DNA from: Pseudoips prasinana | Taxonomy: Eukaryota; Arthropoda; Insecta; Lepidoptera; Nolidae | Length of the DNA: 64,000 bases | Assembly (NCBI GenBank): GCA_951640165.1 | Contig: OX621249.1 | Span: 3,709,001 to 3,773,000 of the forward strand | Direction: 5' to 3' | Shown here: positions 10,478-19,964 of the stretch, one piece after another | Position numbering within the stretch: position 1 is the first letter of the stretch | How the letters are laid out: every line of letters starts with the position of its first letter | Notes under the pieces: generated by a model | Told to the model about the DNA's origin: nothing | Seen by the model: only the letters and a program-made list of their open reading frames with translations | The model's database searches: none | Made by a program: the position numbers and the translations under genes

Positions 10478-10690
10478 CAAAATCAAATTCATTTATTTGC
10501 TTACTAAGTGTACAAACAGGTCTTATTACTTAATAGTGGTGCTTAGAACTTAGCGGCCTTTTGCAGGCGTTGCAATTTTGAGAGATAACATGTTATTTCA
10601 AGTATGGTATAGCTAAATTTATAGATACAAATTAGTTAATAATGTAATAGTTAAAATAATGTTAGTTAAAATATCTATTCTGTCGCCATA
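10478..10690 (-). repeat. LINE 3' UTR-like fragment
   Basis: 'ttcatttatttgcttactaa' and 'gtgtacaaacagg' resemble the 3' ends on the minus strand at 49315 and 58145 ('tttatttgc...acaaaca'). No coding part is attached. Confidence 0.45.
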
Positions 10691-10726
10691 TTAATTCATA
10701 TTTATTATTAGATAATTTTATTTATT

Positions 10727-11018
10727 TGACGGCGTCACAGGACTGTCAATGTCAACCTAGCGTAGCGTCATTGTCGATGGTAGTGTGGGCGGCCATCTTG
10801 AAGTCACTTTTAAACGAGACGGCGCCCGCGCACCACGCTTGTGACGAATCGCTGAGAATCTTCGCCATCACGATATTTTAAGATTTAATTTGATTGATTT
10901 TACGTTGTAGTAATCACTAAACATCTAATTAAATCGTGATTCTTGTGAATTACGTTGATTGTAATTTGAAGTAATTTATTTCTGTTCCGCCCTCTCCTAC
11001 CCATAAAATTATAAGAGG
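10727..11018 (+). repeat. 5' LTR plus leader of the Gypsy relic
   Basis: Starts TGACGGCG and matches 15019-15370 with few differences ('gtgggcggccatcttgaag', 'gcgcccgcgcaccacgc'). It lacks about 20 bp near its start that the second copy has. The exact LTR 3' end and primer-binding site could not be fixed by eye. Confidence 0.65.
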
Positions 11019-11960
11019 ATGAGTTGTGGTAAAGAGCCTTCAAGCCGTCCTGCCTCGACATCAGGCGTGGGATCAAGAACCGAAGATAAGCCACATGGTG
11101 AAGATATTTTTCGCAAAATGTTTGAGCTAGAAAATAGCCGGATGTTGAGTCTGATGGAAGCGATTTAAAATCAAGTGAGCGCCCACAGTATAAAGCAACT
11201 CAAATTCGACCCTAAACTGACACAAACGCACGTGCTTGGGCATACGGTTGACCTTTGTTTCGGTGAAAATCATTTATAATAGATATGGTGCGCTGAAAAG
11301 CACGGCGTCGCAGTGGTATCACAAATATCATTCCTTGAGATGCGGTGGTTGCAGATTCGAGTTATTTACTCCACGGAATGATAGTGTTTTAACACCCGCG
11401 ACTGACCTCATTAACCTGCAAAATATCAAACGCAAGGAAAACGAATATCTGTGCGTGACCATACATAAACCTCAAAATGGACAAATATGAGCGAAGACTA
11501 CATTGCTGTCCTCTGCACTGTCACAATCGTCAAAATTCCACAACCACCTACAACGATTAGCCTTCAATACGGAGATTATTACGAGAAAGAAGCTGCAGCG
11601 AGAATTGAAACCGTCTACTTTTAGGAAAGGAATGCGCCTCAAGTAGCTGAATATAATTGTGTACACGCAAAACGATCCGAAACTGTATCGTTCTTAATGT
11701 GGTTTTATAGTGTTTTTAAATTGTTTTTTTAAAGTGCTTTTAAAGTGTTTTCAGTGCGGCAAGCTAGGACGTGGTGTGAGTGTCGTCCGAAAAAGAGAAG
11801 GTTTGCAACGCCGGCAGCGATGACGTCTTCTGCGACCAGAAACCAGACATCGCTGCTGTTTACGCTGTGGCCATTTACCTTCGAAGTGCAACCGTGGGAA
11901 TAAACAACGTGATCACAAGAGATGCCCGTTAACGTCTACGTCGTTAACACACCAGAGAGG
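11019..11960 (+). pseudogene. Gypsy gag relic with zinc knuckle
   Basis: An ATG at 11019 opens 'MSCGKEPSSRPASTSG', with a stop after about 49 codons. Farther on, 'GALKSTASQWY' (about 11292) resembles the 'LkG.A..W' segment of gag. 'CFQCGKLG' at about 11743 is the first half of a CCHC knuckle, its second half shifted out of frame. The gag nucleocapsid would bind the element's RNA in a cytoplasmic particle; this copy cannot encode it because of stops and frameshifts. Confidence 0.6.
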
Positions 11961-12202
11961 ACATTTTGGTGAGTAGTTCCATTTTTATACGTTTCTAGAG
12001 CTGATTGCGCACTCATGACTCATGAGCTACAGACGGCTTATAAATTTCGAAAACTGCAAAACTGTTTTATAATGTTGTTAACTATTCTTGTAGCTTACAA
12101 ATTTCAACACAGATGGAGATCGATAATATATCGTTGTTTTTCATGGACAACCCAATCGTCGTTTACGTTATGATATCATGATTTAACGCGAGACTTAAAA
12201 AA

Positions 12203-12549
12203 TCGGCCACACGTGCCGCCCACGGCGGCCAGTCTTAGTGGAGATTGGCCAATTTAGTAGGACGTATTATGGTGCACGGGTGTCCGCGCGGGAATGGGGG
12301 CGCTTTTTGTTCCATGACTCTCGTGATCCGATGAGTCGACTGACGGCGCGACCGATAAGAGGTCGGGCTCGGGACTTACGGATTTGCGTGCTCTCCGAGG
12401 CACGGGGGTGTAATGCTGCCAGCTCCCGGACTTCGGGCTGATACTGGGAGGTTTATTTTTACGGATAAGTCCCAAAATCGTTTTTTTTGGCCCGAACCGT
12501 GTTCGAACCCAGCACCTCATTAACGGCTACCGCTGGACCAACGAGGTGG
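12203..12549 (-). mobile_element. tRNA-derived SINE (SINE-B) inside the Gypsy relic
   Basis: Reverse copy with 'cacggcggccagtc' at its 3' (left) end, 'gtgctctccgaggcacggg', 'ggcccgaaccgtgttcgaac', and the head 'taccgctggaccaacgagg'. It is more diverged than the copy at 23796. Confidence 0.75.
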
Positions 12550-12890
12550 GCAAATACGACCTGTAATAAACTGACATTTTATCTGTCTAAAATAGTAAAC
12601 CTTTGTGACGCGACTGAATTCAATATTGATTTGGTTTCTCTCAATAATTATGTAGTTCGTAGTGCTCTTGAAATTATTTGATAGTCCGTTTACCACCGGA
12701 GTACCTACTACTTTGCTAATAATACCCCCTATGACGACGTTCCGATTTCCTAATAGATTAAGTCCAAACTGCGCTAGTTTAGTGTGGTGTGATAAAAAGT
12801 AAACTAATTGCATGAGGCAAATTTTATTCGAGCTAGTTTGTCACTATTCTCCTCTCCTTACCTTCTGGTAAAGGAAAGGCACTGAAGCGA
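12550..12890. other. Gypsy interior, unreadable
   Basis: Lies between gag/SINE and the RT relic, so it is presumably decayed pol. No motif can be read. Confidence 0.35.
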
Positions 12891-12894
12891 TAGA

Positions 12895-13060
12895 ATGTGT
12901 GTCGACTACCGTATGCTTGATGATAATATAGTGTCCGATAGGTTTCCGCTACCCCTCATATCTGACCAGATTGATCGATTACATGGTGACACAAAATTAA
13001 GAAATATCGCGATATTTCTTAATTTTTGACATGGCTTCAGGCTTGAACGAACAGTACACA
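12895..13060 (+). pseudogene. Gypsy reverse-transcriptase relic
   Basis: 'CVDYRMLDDNIVSDRFPLPL' and 'SDQIDRLHGDT' match the first RT blocks of Ty3/Gypsy (the 'CvDYR.LN..t..DryPLP' signature). After a perfect palindrome at 12993-13026, 'FDMASGL' matches the next block ('DmasGfhQi'). The YxDD active site was not found. The region is truncated and interrupted. Confidence 0.75.
12993..13026. repeat. Perfect 34-bp palindrome in the RT relic
   Basis: 17-bp arms (aaaattaagaaatatcg and its exact complement) with no spacer. The right arm fits the RT reading frame just before 'DMASG', so the left arm looks like an inverted copy. Confidence 0.9.
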
Positions 13061-13539
13061 TTGAAATCTTTGATTTGCCTGACGTAGACAACCCCGACGT
13101 GAACCCTTACGACATAGACTTAGACTTACAAGTAATGACAAAGGGGATGGACGTTCGTGTTAATGTGTCATTATGTGGTATGGGTCGCTCAGACCGCTGG
13201 TACCTCCATGGTATTCGTAGGCTTAGGTGGAACATCGGGCTTCATTTCCCGTCTTAGTGCGTTTGGCGGCCGAGGTGTCAGCGATCGCTGAATGGGTACC
13301 GGATGGAAGTAGCCCACGCGATGAAGATGGAGGCTTGTGTGTTGAGATGTAGAGTATTACATACCGTATTATAGCTCACGAAAATTATTTAAGTGTTTTT
13401 CACTTAGTGGAAATTTGTGTGGGAATGTGAGTGAAGGTGTGATTTGACTGATTGTTTATACTTTGTTAAATGTTTGCGACTACAGCTAAGATTATTTGTT
13501 TGGAATAAAATGTTTGATCATCCCGGCCGTTGAGTCCGT
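13061..13539. other. Gypsy interior, no motif read
   Basis: A 60-codon open frame at 13075-13257 ('DVDNPDVNPYDIDLDLQV') shows no recognised pol motif. It may be decayed pol or older sequence. Confidence 0.3.
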
Positions 13540-13721
13540 AGTTCATATTGACTTTTCGAGAATGCTTAGCGGGAAGAGCGACCGGAAGTAGAATTATAAC
13601 TGACGGTTTTACGAAATACGTTTTACTCGCACATACCACGTCTGTTAAATGCAACGCGTGCACTCCAAAAAGTAGTTTACCTTTTTGGCTCGACAAAAAG
13701 AATCATCGCAGATCAAGGTCG
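13540..13721 (+). pseudogene. Gypsy integrase core relic
   Basis: 'ITDGFTKYVLLAHTTSVKCN' in one frame, then 'VYLFGSTKRIIADQGR' in another, match the integrase core (the 'vDgfTKyv' strand and the 'r.isDqG' segment bearing the second catalytic Asp). A frameshift lies between. Integrase would join element DNA to the chromosome in the nucleus. The catalytic core is cut short by the repeat that starts near 13722. Confidence 0.75.
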
Positions 13722-13873
13722 TCAGAGCTCATCGGGGTCGGGGGAAGGGTCAGCAACACTTGTTTGCTGACTCTTAAAGGCCGGCAACGCACCCGCGACG
13801 CTTCTGGTGTTGCGAGTGTACATGGACGGCGGTGCTCACTTACCGTCAGGTGACCCACTTGCTCATTCAAATC
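13722..13873 (+). mobile_element. Lepidopteran short repeat (SINE-C), copy 1
   Basis: 'aaaggccggcaacgcacccg', 'acatggacggcggtgctcac' and 'gtcaggtgacccacttgctc' are blocks of a very common moth/butterfly repeat. A reverse copy is at 18497-18660. It interrupts the integrase relic. Confidence 0.6.
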
Positions 13874-13911
13874 AAGTCAAAAATTATTAATTCCGTAAAA
13901 ATTTAACATTT

Positions 13912-14175
13912 ATGTGTTGTCGCTGCCCATATAAAAAAAAAATCGCGTCTAACGTTTTAAATGAAGTAGAGGCCGAGACGGCGTCTGATCATGTAGAAAA
14001 TACTTCGTGCTCAGATAATAATAACTATTTATTAGACCATCACGACACCTTGGCCGTATGCTCAGACACTGGATCGGCTGACTTAAACACTGTCACTGCA
14101 AACTCAGATACCCCGAGCGTATACTCAGAACCTGATACATGGGAGGCCCTTCATGAAGTTGAAGTGCACATTTAA
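13912..14175 (+). pseudogene. Open frame in the 3' part of the Gypsy relic, unrecognised
   Basis: An 87-codon frame encodes an acidic, Ser/Thr/Asp-rich peptide ('CSDTGSADLNTVTANSDTPS', 'SVYSEPDTWEALHEV'). No known fold was recognised. Its place between integrase and the 3' LTR fits the tail of pol, but the family cannot be confirmed. It is not called a host gene. Confidence 0.3.
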
Positions 14176-14325
14176 CAGGACAATACTACAAACTATCGTT
14201 AAATTATTGTAACCTTCATATTATTATGATAAATTGTTACAATCGTTGATCCTGGGCGAAGAAGCGTTGTCCTGACCATTCCAGGTGAGTAGTTAGAGGG
14301 CACACCTCACTCGTCTTAGACGATA

Positions 14326-14720
14326 GACGAAATGCGTCGTCCGAGTCATTTCTGGTTGACTTGTTACATTGATTTATTTAGCGTCATCTGACGAAATTTG
14401 TCGTCCAAGTCGAGTCCCTCGAGAGGGTAGACTTGTCCTGGATGATCGCTTGTTATATCCGAGACGAATTGTGTCGTCCGAGCCAGTTGCCTTGAGAGGG
14501 CTGACTTGTCATGGATGATCGCTGTTATATCCGAGACGAATTGTGTCGTCCGAGTCAGTTGCCTCGAGAGGGCTGACTTGTCATGGATGATCGCTTGTTA
14601 TATCCGAGACGAATTGTGTCGTCCGAGTCGGTTACCTCAAGAGGGCTGACTTGTTCTGGATGCTTGCCTGCTAAGTGTAAGACGAATTGTGTCGTCCGGG
14701 TCACATCCTTGTTAGGATTG
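14326..14720 (+). repeat. About 73-bp minisatellite before the 3' LTR
   Basis: The motif 'gacgaattgtgtcgtccgag' or a close variant starts at 14326, 14390, 14463, 14535, 14608 and 14681, so most units are 72-73 bp. Each unit also has 'gagggctgacttgt' and 'ggatgatcgc'. The motif has dyad symmetry (GACGA...TCGTC). A weaker unit is near 14830. Confidence 0.85.
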
Positions 14721-15018
14721 GCTTGTCTAGATGTTCACAAGAACGAAAATGTGCTGTATTGGCTAATCATAACTGGCTAAATTCTAGCGAGTTATGATAT
14801 CTAATGCGTTTGTCGACTGGTCTTACTGAAGTGTAGTCCGAGTCACACCTCACGGTTGGCTAAGCGATACACTTGCCTGGTTAGTCAAAGTCATTAAATG
14901 TTTTTAGTATTTGTATACTGATAAAAATGACTAAGTCAGGATGAGCGAACGGACTATGCAGTTATCTTAGTTTGTTTCAGATAAATCGCCCGAGGACGGT
15001 CGTACGTCAGTCCGGCCG

Positions 15019-15371
15019 TGACGGCGTTTACGTCAAACGTCAGGTTGACAGGACTGTCAATGTCAACCTAGCGAAGCATCGTTGTCGATGGTAGTGTGGG
15101 CGGCCATCTTGAAGTCACTTTTAAGCGAGACGGCGCCCGCGCACCACGCTTGTGACGAATCGCTGAGAATCTTCGCCATCACGATATTTTAAGATTTAAT
15201 TTGATTGATTTTACGTTGTAGTAATCACTAAACATCTAATTAAATCGTGATTCTTGTGAATTACGTTGATTGTAATTTGAAGTAATTTATTTCTGTTCCG
15301 CCCTTTCCTACCCATAAAATTATAAGAGGATGAGTTGTGGTGAAGAGCCTTCAAGCCGTCCTGCCTCGACA
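15019..15371 (+). repeat. Second LTR copy, running into leader and gag start
   Basis: Matches 10727-11062. It continues past the LTR through the leader and the first gag codons ('atgagttgtggtgaagagcc', ending 'ctgcctcgacat'). A simple 3' LTR would stop before the leader, so this is an LTR plus the start of a second internal region, truncated at 15371. Confidence 0.75.
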
Positions 15372-15372
15372 T

Positions 15373-15450
15373 ATTAATATTGTTTTGTTATTGTTTTTTT
15401 GTGTTTAAGTATTCTTCAACACAAAAAAACAATAACAAAACAATATTAAT
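15373..15450. repeat. Palindrome, 33-bp perfect arms
   Basis: Left arm 15373-15405 and right arm 15418-15450 are exact reverse complements, with a 12-nt spacer (taagtattcttc). The arms are A/T-rich with an 'attaatattg' outer end. Confidence 0.95.
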
Positions 15451-15461
15451 AAATAAAATTA

Positions 15462-15598
15462 AAAATAATTTTAAACGCAAGTTAAGGAATTTCTACTTGG
15501 AGAATTGATAAAACCGGTATGACCTAGTTTTATTAGGTCATACCGGTTTTATCAATTCTCCAAGTAGAAAATTTTTAACTTGCGTTTAAAATTATTTT
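15462..15598. repeat. Long hairpin, 23 + 37-bp perfect arms
   Basis: Outer arms 15462-15484 and 15576-15598 (23 bp) and inner arms 15490-15526 and 15534-15570 (37 bp) are exact reverse complements. A 5/5 mismatched bulge separates them, and a 7-nt loop (gttttat) lies at the centre. No coding sequence and no known element family recognised. Confidence 0.95.
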
Positions 15599-15635
15599 GT
15601 CATTTTATAGCCTGAAGTCCTCTGGAAAAGTGTTA

Positions 15636-15805
15636 AGAGGGGCGTAGAAATCGTCCCGAGGAAACCTACCAGAGTACGTTCAGCAGCATTTTGCGATCTA
15701 CGATCTCCAAGTCGTCTGCCAAGCGTGGCGATTATGGCATATCGCCTGATTCTTTAAAGTATTTTTCTGGCAGTGGACGTAATTTCGCTGACATGATGAA
15801 GAAAC
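15636..15805 (+). mobile_element. RTE-derived short composite (type A)
   Basis: The left part matches the RTE 5' leader ('cgtagaaatcgtcccgagg', 'tctgccaagcgtggcgatt'). The right part matches the RTE 3' end ('gcagtggacg', 'gctgacatgatga'). About 3 kb of coding sequence is missing, and the same join is seen at 57838-58060. It would need RTE proteins in trans. Confidence 0.65.
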
Positions 15806-15837
15806 TCATTGATCTCTTTATAAGATTAACAAAAAAG

Positions 15838-15977
15838 TACATACGCCAGTACATCAAGTTTCCCCAAAATGTAAAATTTCCCCAATTTAATGTGAACCTT
15901 AGACTTATGTGATAAAGTTGAAAATCTATAAAAGAAATTTGACAGATTGGGGTAGCTTGATGTTCTGGCGTCGGTAC
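15838..15977. mobile_element. 143-bp MITE, copy 1 (inverted)
   Basis: Inverted ends of about 45 bp, right end 'gatgttctggcgtcggtac'. The left end is diverged. Other copies are at 20933, 29537, 30374 and 60160. Confidence 0.7.
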
Positions 15978-16260
15978 ATAATATTTTTTACTTCTTAGTC
16001 AAGGTAGGTACTGATGTAGTAATAATATGTACTTCTTCTTCTAGTTTTATTGGATATCCGCTGAATGGGGACTAGTTAATCAAATCGAGAGTTTTCTACA
16101 GTAAAAGTCTTCTGTAGTAGCCCACTGCTATCTGCTAAGTCCCAGGAAGCTACTATTTGGGGTAGCTCCATGATCTAGGTAGGTATCCAATTTTTACTAG
16201 CTCCTAGCTGTAGCGTGTCCAGATAATAAGAATGAGGTTCTGGGTTCAAATAGGAACCCA
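15978..16260. other. Intergenic, nothing recognised
   Basis: No supported feature. Confidence 0.4.
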
Positions 16261-16261
16261 A

Positions 16262-16510
16262 GATATTATATTGCACAAGTGTGTGCGCAAACACAGAGGC
16301 ATTTTATATGATATTATGGGACTCCTGGCGACACGACTGGAAAGACGTCAGGTACAGGACCGATAGCCTGTACTCCCAGACTACGGGGCTGACACTGAGA
16401 AATTTACTTTAGAGAAAAGTCTCAAAAACACTTTTAGGTCCGACCCGGGATTTGAATCCAAGACCTCATTATCTACGGTTAAACACGCTACCGCTAGACC
16501 AAAGAGGCAG
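16262..16510 (-). mobile_element. tRNA-derived SINE (SINE-B)
   Basis: Reverse copy: 'attgcacaagtgtgtgcgc', 'gacgtcaggtacaggaccga', 'ggtccgacccgggatttgaa', head 'taccgctagaccaaagagg'. The 'gccgaatttcgg' 3' end is missing. Confidence 0.75.
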
Positions 16511-17097
16511 TAAACAAAAGTACGCCGTACCCTACCCCTAAATCCTTATCAGATATTCAAACAGTAGGTAAATTTTATTTACCGCAAAATTCCATAGTAA
16601 CTCCTGCATCCAACGAACTGATTATAATTTAGCTCACGGCTCAGGTCGATTGAATTCGTGCAATATTTTTATTGGAAGTGAGCCGTTGCAGAAAATCGTA
16701 TGCTTACTGGAGTCCCTATCACGTATGCATAGAGTAGGGCCTTGTTTATAAAACAGAGACTCCCTTTTTTATATTACTCTGCAGCCTTGGTAAGCACCCT
16801 GGAGAGTTTTGGTGATCTTTCTCACCAAAAACCACGAAATTAACTTAATAAAGAGGTTAAATGATTTGTATAAATTTATTGGAATCGAACCCACGAAACC
16901 ATTTAAACCCATTTAAATAAATAATATACATTACATACATATTTAATCCATGTTTTTAGCTGAGTCGGTTAATTATATGCTTTTGGATTCAACTGTCAGA
17001 TGAAAGAAAAAAGGTACGTGGAATTTGAATCACTTGAAAAATCTATGTGAACAGTAAATTATAATGGTTCTTAATTGTATGATTGGACACTAGAAAT
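16511..17097. other. Intergenic or intronic, nothing recognised
   Basis: No supported feature. It may be intron of the FPPS gene, since the exon at 17417 needs upstream exons. Confidence 0.4.
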
Positions 17098-17310
17098 GAA
17101 AAAGTAGGGTTCTTAGCACCACCGGCACAGCATACCCGCGTTCCCGGGAGTCCGCCTATCAGGCGTCAAGAAATGTACACGGCAGGTAGGTTTAGTCGGT
17201 GCGAGTCCGACATACCCACCCGTAGACACTTTTTTCGGGTGGCAGGCGTAGGCATTTCTCCAGCTTTACCACCCAAAAAAAGGTTTTTTTTTTTTTTTTT
17301 TTTTTTTCCG
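17098..17310 (+). repeat. GC-rich poly-A-tailed repeat (family X), copy 3
   Basis: 5'-shortened copy: 'cggcacagcatacccgcgtt', 'ggcaggtaggtttagtcgg', 'gacatacccacccgtagac'. It ends in A7 and then a long T run (about 17285-17307). It lies about 105 bp upstream of the FPPS acceptor, so in the transcript's sense it is intronic. Confidence 0.65.
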
Positions 17311-17416
17311 AATAATATGTATGCAGATAATATATTCACTTATTTTTAACGCTGTATGAAGTAAGTATACGTAATGCCTTATATTGTTCACAATATTTTC
17401 ATCTTTACTTATATAG

Positions 17417-17752
17417 GATGACTACATAGACGTCTATGGTGAAGAAAATATCACTGGTAAAACTGGCAGTGATATACAAGAAGGGAAATGTTCCTGGTTA
17501 GCTGTCACAGCGCTCGAGCACTGCAATGAAGCGCAGAAAGATACTTTTATGAAATACTATGGCAGCACTGAATCAGAACACGTAAAGCAAATTAAGCAAC
17601 TATATGATGAACTGCAGATGCCTCTTGTATATGAACAGAGCGAGGCCACTAGTCAGAAGGACCTAATGCGCAGAATAGACGCATTGCCTTCGGATGAAAC
17701 AAAAACATTTTTAAACTTTATAGGTGGATTTTATAGGAAACATTACTTATAA
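17417..17752 (+). CDS. FPPS: Farnesyl/isoprenyl diphosphate synthase, last exon
   Basis: FPPS condenses isopentenyl and dimethylallyl/geranyl diphosphate to farnesyl diphosphate, the precursor of juvenile hormone in insects. The exon follows a splice acceptor (tacttatatag) and is open for 111 codons to TAA at 17750. It opens exactly on the second aspartate-rich motif, DDYID, which binds the Mg-diphosphate of the substrate. Then come 'ITGKTGSDIQEGKCSWLAV', the conserved segment after that motif, 'KYYGS', 'KQLYDELQMPLVYEQ' and the C-terminal 'FIGGFYRKHYL'. Length and motif order suit the final third of the enzyme. The first Asp motif must be in upstream exons, which I could not find in this window. 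No defect is seen. Which paralogue it is cannot be told, and a lone pseudo-exon cannot be excluded. Confidence 0.85.
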   Translation, partial: DDYIDVYGEENITGKTGSDIQEGKCSWLAVTALEHCNEAQKDTFMKYYGSTESEHVKQIKQLYDELQMPLVYEQSEATSQKDLMRRIDALPSDETKTFLNFIGGFYRKHYL

Positions 17753-17779
17753 ATAATATATAATATAATAATTATATAA

Positions 17780-18025
17780 TAATAATAATTCTTTATTTGC
17801 AATAAAAAGTGTCTATACTATAATAAATTAGTTTCTACTGCATAGTGGTACAACCGTAAGTCAGAGAGAACAAACACCTCTCTCCCGTGCTAGGAATTAA
17901 CCTGTGTTACGAGCAGAGAGGGGCTCACCCCGACTCGGCTCTGTACCTAAAGGCATGATGTACAAATATGTGATGGTGGAGCAGTAGATAACTATAACCA
18001 TCTGACCGCTAAACTAGGCAAGCCT
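17780..18025 (-). repeat. LINE 3' UTR-like fragment
   Basis: 'ttctttatttgcaataaaaa' at the left and 'gctaaactaggcaagcctg' at the right resemble 29035-29165 ('ccgaactaggcagagcctg'). It reads as a reverse LINE tail just downstream of the FPPS stop. Confidence 0.45.
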
Positions 18026-18490
18026 GTTTATTTAGGGATCAGTTGAGTTTCTTACAATCTAGAAGACTGTGCCACAAGGTGCAAGTTGTGTATTTGTGTG
18101 CGATGTTTGGGAGTGTTAACTTAAATTTAGAAGTTGTTCTGTCCCAAGTCAAAGCCAGCATTCATTTTATTAATCATTAACTACAACTACATTGCGTCAA
18201 ACTATGTAGTTGATTAAACGACTTATCGACCGCTGAAGTTTGAATTGAAATTGATTCCTAAACTGCTTAACAATACGAATTAATGTTGAAACGCATTAAA
18301 TGGGTGGGTGCCTATAAAGCCTCGTAGATAAAATGTCATATCCAAATGTGACGAGTATTATGTTTTGATAGAGGATAAACCGCCACGTTAACGTAAATAG
18401 ATATTGTTTTCCGGATATTGAATAACATCCGGAAGCTTTTGGGAACTATTGACAAGTACTGTTCTATATAATAAACTAGGTGTTTAAGTT
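18026..18490. other. Intergenic, nothing recognised
   Basis: No supported feature. Confidence 0.4.
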
Positions 18491-18496
18491 TTTTTT

Positions 18497-18660
18497 TTTT
18501 TATATATCAGAGGGCGACAAACGAGCAAGTGGGTCACCTGATGGTAAGTGATCACCGCCGCCCATGGATACTCGCGACACCAGAGGAGTCGCGAGTGCGT
18601 TGCCGGCCTTATAGAGTCAGCAAACAAGTGTTGCTGACCCTTCCCCCCACCCCAAAGAGC
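18497..18660 (-). mobile_element. Lepidopteran short repeat (SINE-C), copy 2
   Basis: Reverse of 13722: T-run at the left (poly-A on its own strand), then 'gcaagtgggtcacctgatgg', 'tcaccgccgcccatgg', 'gagtgcgttgccggcc'. Confidence 0.65.
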
Positions 18661-18811
18661 TAGCAGCAGTTATACGTATATACGCATTTACCTAATAATG
18701 AACTTAACGACGAAGAGCAGCTCAATTTGCAAAATACAGAAAAAGCTAAGATTGACTTCTCATACAAAATCGATGGATCAGATTGGGGTTCTTCAAGTTC
18801 CTGGACTGTAT

Positions 18812-18960
18812 CTGAAATATCGGGCCGGTGGGCGTGGTTGGTAAATACTTGCCTTTTACGCCGCAGGTCGTGATTTCGAATCCCACCCATGACAGATATT
18901 TGAGTGTAAGAACATGTCTGTTTGTCCTGAGTCTGGGTATACACACACATTCGTTTTTCT
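18812..18960 (+). mobile_element. tRNA-derived SINE (SINE-E), 5' part
   Basis: 'gggcgtggttggtaaatac' is the A-box region and 'ttcgaatcccaccc' the B box. They are followed by 'acatgtctgtttgtcctgag'. The 3' part is missing. Confidence 0.75.
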
Positions 18961-19158
18961 TTCTAGATTCATGGCTAATTGACAAAATGGTTTAAAAGCA
19001 TTTTCACAATGCAATTAAAACCAGCTTCAGGTGTAACCTAACTAGTGCTGAGGTGTTTACCCTTGCGGAACATGCAAGAATAGTAATTTTGTGCGTTTTC
19101 ACAAATCTATGTATGTATGTAATGTCTTGTAGAACTGCGTGTTGTATATTTCGACGCC

Positions 19159-19400
19159 GTAGAGTGAAAACCTCGAACGTAAAATTTAAACTAAATTAGG
19201 TTCTTTGCATGTTTTGAAAGAAAACCTCGAAACGCATATTTCGAATCGACTTCACTGAGCTTCTGACACTCCTAAAGCCATCTTCGATCATATGTGAGAA
19301 CCCCGTTGCTCGTGATCGCATTCAGTCTGCTGTACCTACTTCGGAAGTGCTCCTGAAAAGTTAGCTCGTGAATTATACACTTCCGAGGTTTTCACTCTAC
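19159..19400. mobile_element. Candidate MITE, 242 bp
   Basis: Inverted ends GTAGAGTGAAAACCTCGAA (left) and 'ttccgaggttttcactctac' (right). A partial extra copy of the motif ('gaaaacctcgaaacg') lies inside near 19222. No coding sequence. A target duplication is not clear. Confidence 0.6.
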
Positions 19401-19428
19401 TGCGTGATTTGTACTCCTCATTTCCACA

Positions 19429-19705
19429 CGGGCCTGTTAGCGTGGTTGGCAAATTCTTGCTTTTCACGCCGGACGTCGTGGGTTCGATTCCCACCCAGGA
19501 CAGATATTTGTGTGCATGAATATATCTGTTTGTCCTGAGTTTGGGTATAATTTTATAAGTATGTATTTACAAAAGAAAAGTAGTAGATGTAGTAGGTATT
19601 TGAGTTATCTGGTTTGCATAGTACAAGCTCTGCTTAGTTTGGGATCAGACGGCCGTGTGTAAATAATGTCCCAGGATATTATTATAATTTATTATTATTT
19701 TCTTG
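19429..19705 (+). mobile_element. tRNA-derived SINE (SINE-E), full copy
   Basis: The most complete copy: head 'gcgtggttggcaaattc', B box 'gggttcgattcccaccc', body 'tttacaaaagaaaagtag' and 'agtacaagctctgcttagt', and tail 'tcccaggatattattata'. Part of the tail region is shared with SINE-A. Confidence 0.8.
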
Positions 19706-19964
19706 TGTGTTGTGCTGAATTAAATGTTATTCATTTGATGTTTTAATAATATTTTACTATAACATTCGTGTCTCTCTGCCTCTGCCTACTCTGTCCCGGT
19801 TACAGGTGCATATTGGTGCAAATTGAACATACCTGACTGGGATACGTATACAGGATTTGAGGAGTTATGTGTTCTGCACTCCATTGTTCCCGTAAGCGGG
19901 TGGGGGAAATTAGCATATGAAGCTATTATCAATATGGTTTGTTTATCATTAGAAATTACTCATC

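Larger units (their letters stand above)
10727..15371 (+). mobile_element. Degenerate Ty3/Gypsy LTR retrotransposon
   Basis: About 290-350 bp beginning TGACGGCG occur at 10727 and again at 15019, highly similar from 'acaggactgtcaatg' onward. Between them, in the right order, lie gag with a zinc-knuckle relic, RT, integrase and a minisatellite. Protease, most of RT, RNase H and the integrase ends are missing or unreadable. SINEs are inserted at 12203 and 13722. The element is long dead. Confidence 0.75.

Noticed and set aside
12238..12520. Open frames on both strands
   Set aside because: They lie in a SINE-B copy, whose GC content creates chance frames.
14326..14720. Possible CRISPR or regulatory array
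   Set aside because: The whole 73-bp unit is repeated; there are no unique spacers. It lies in an LTR element.
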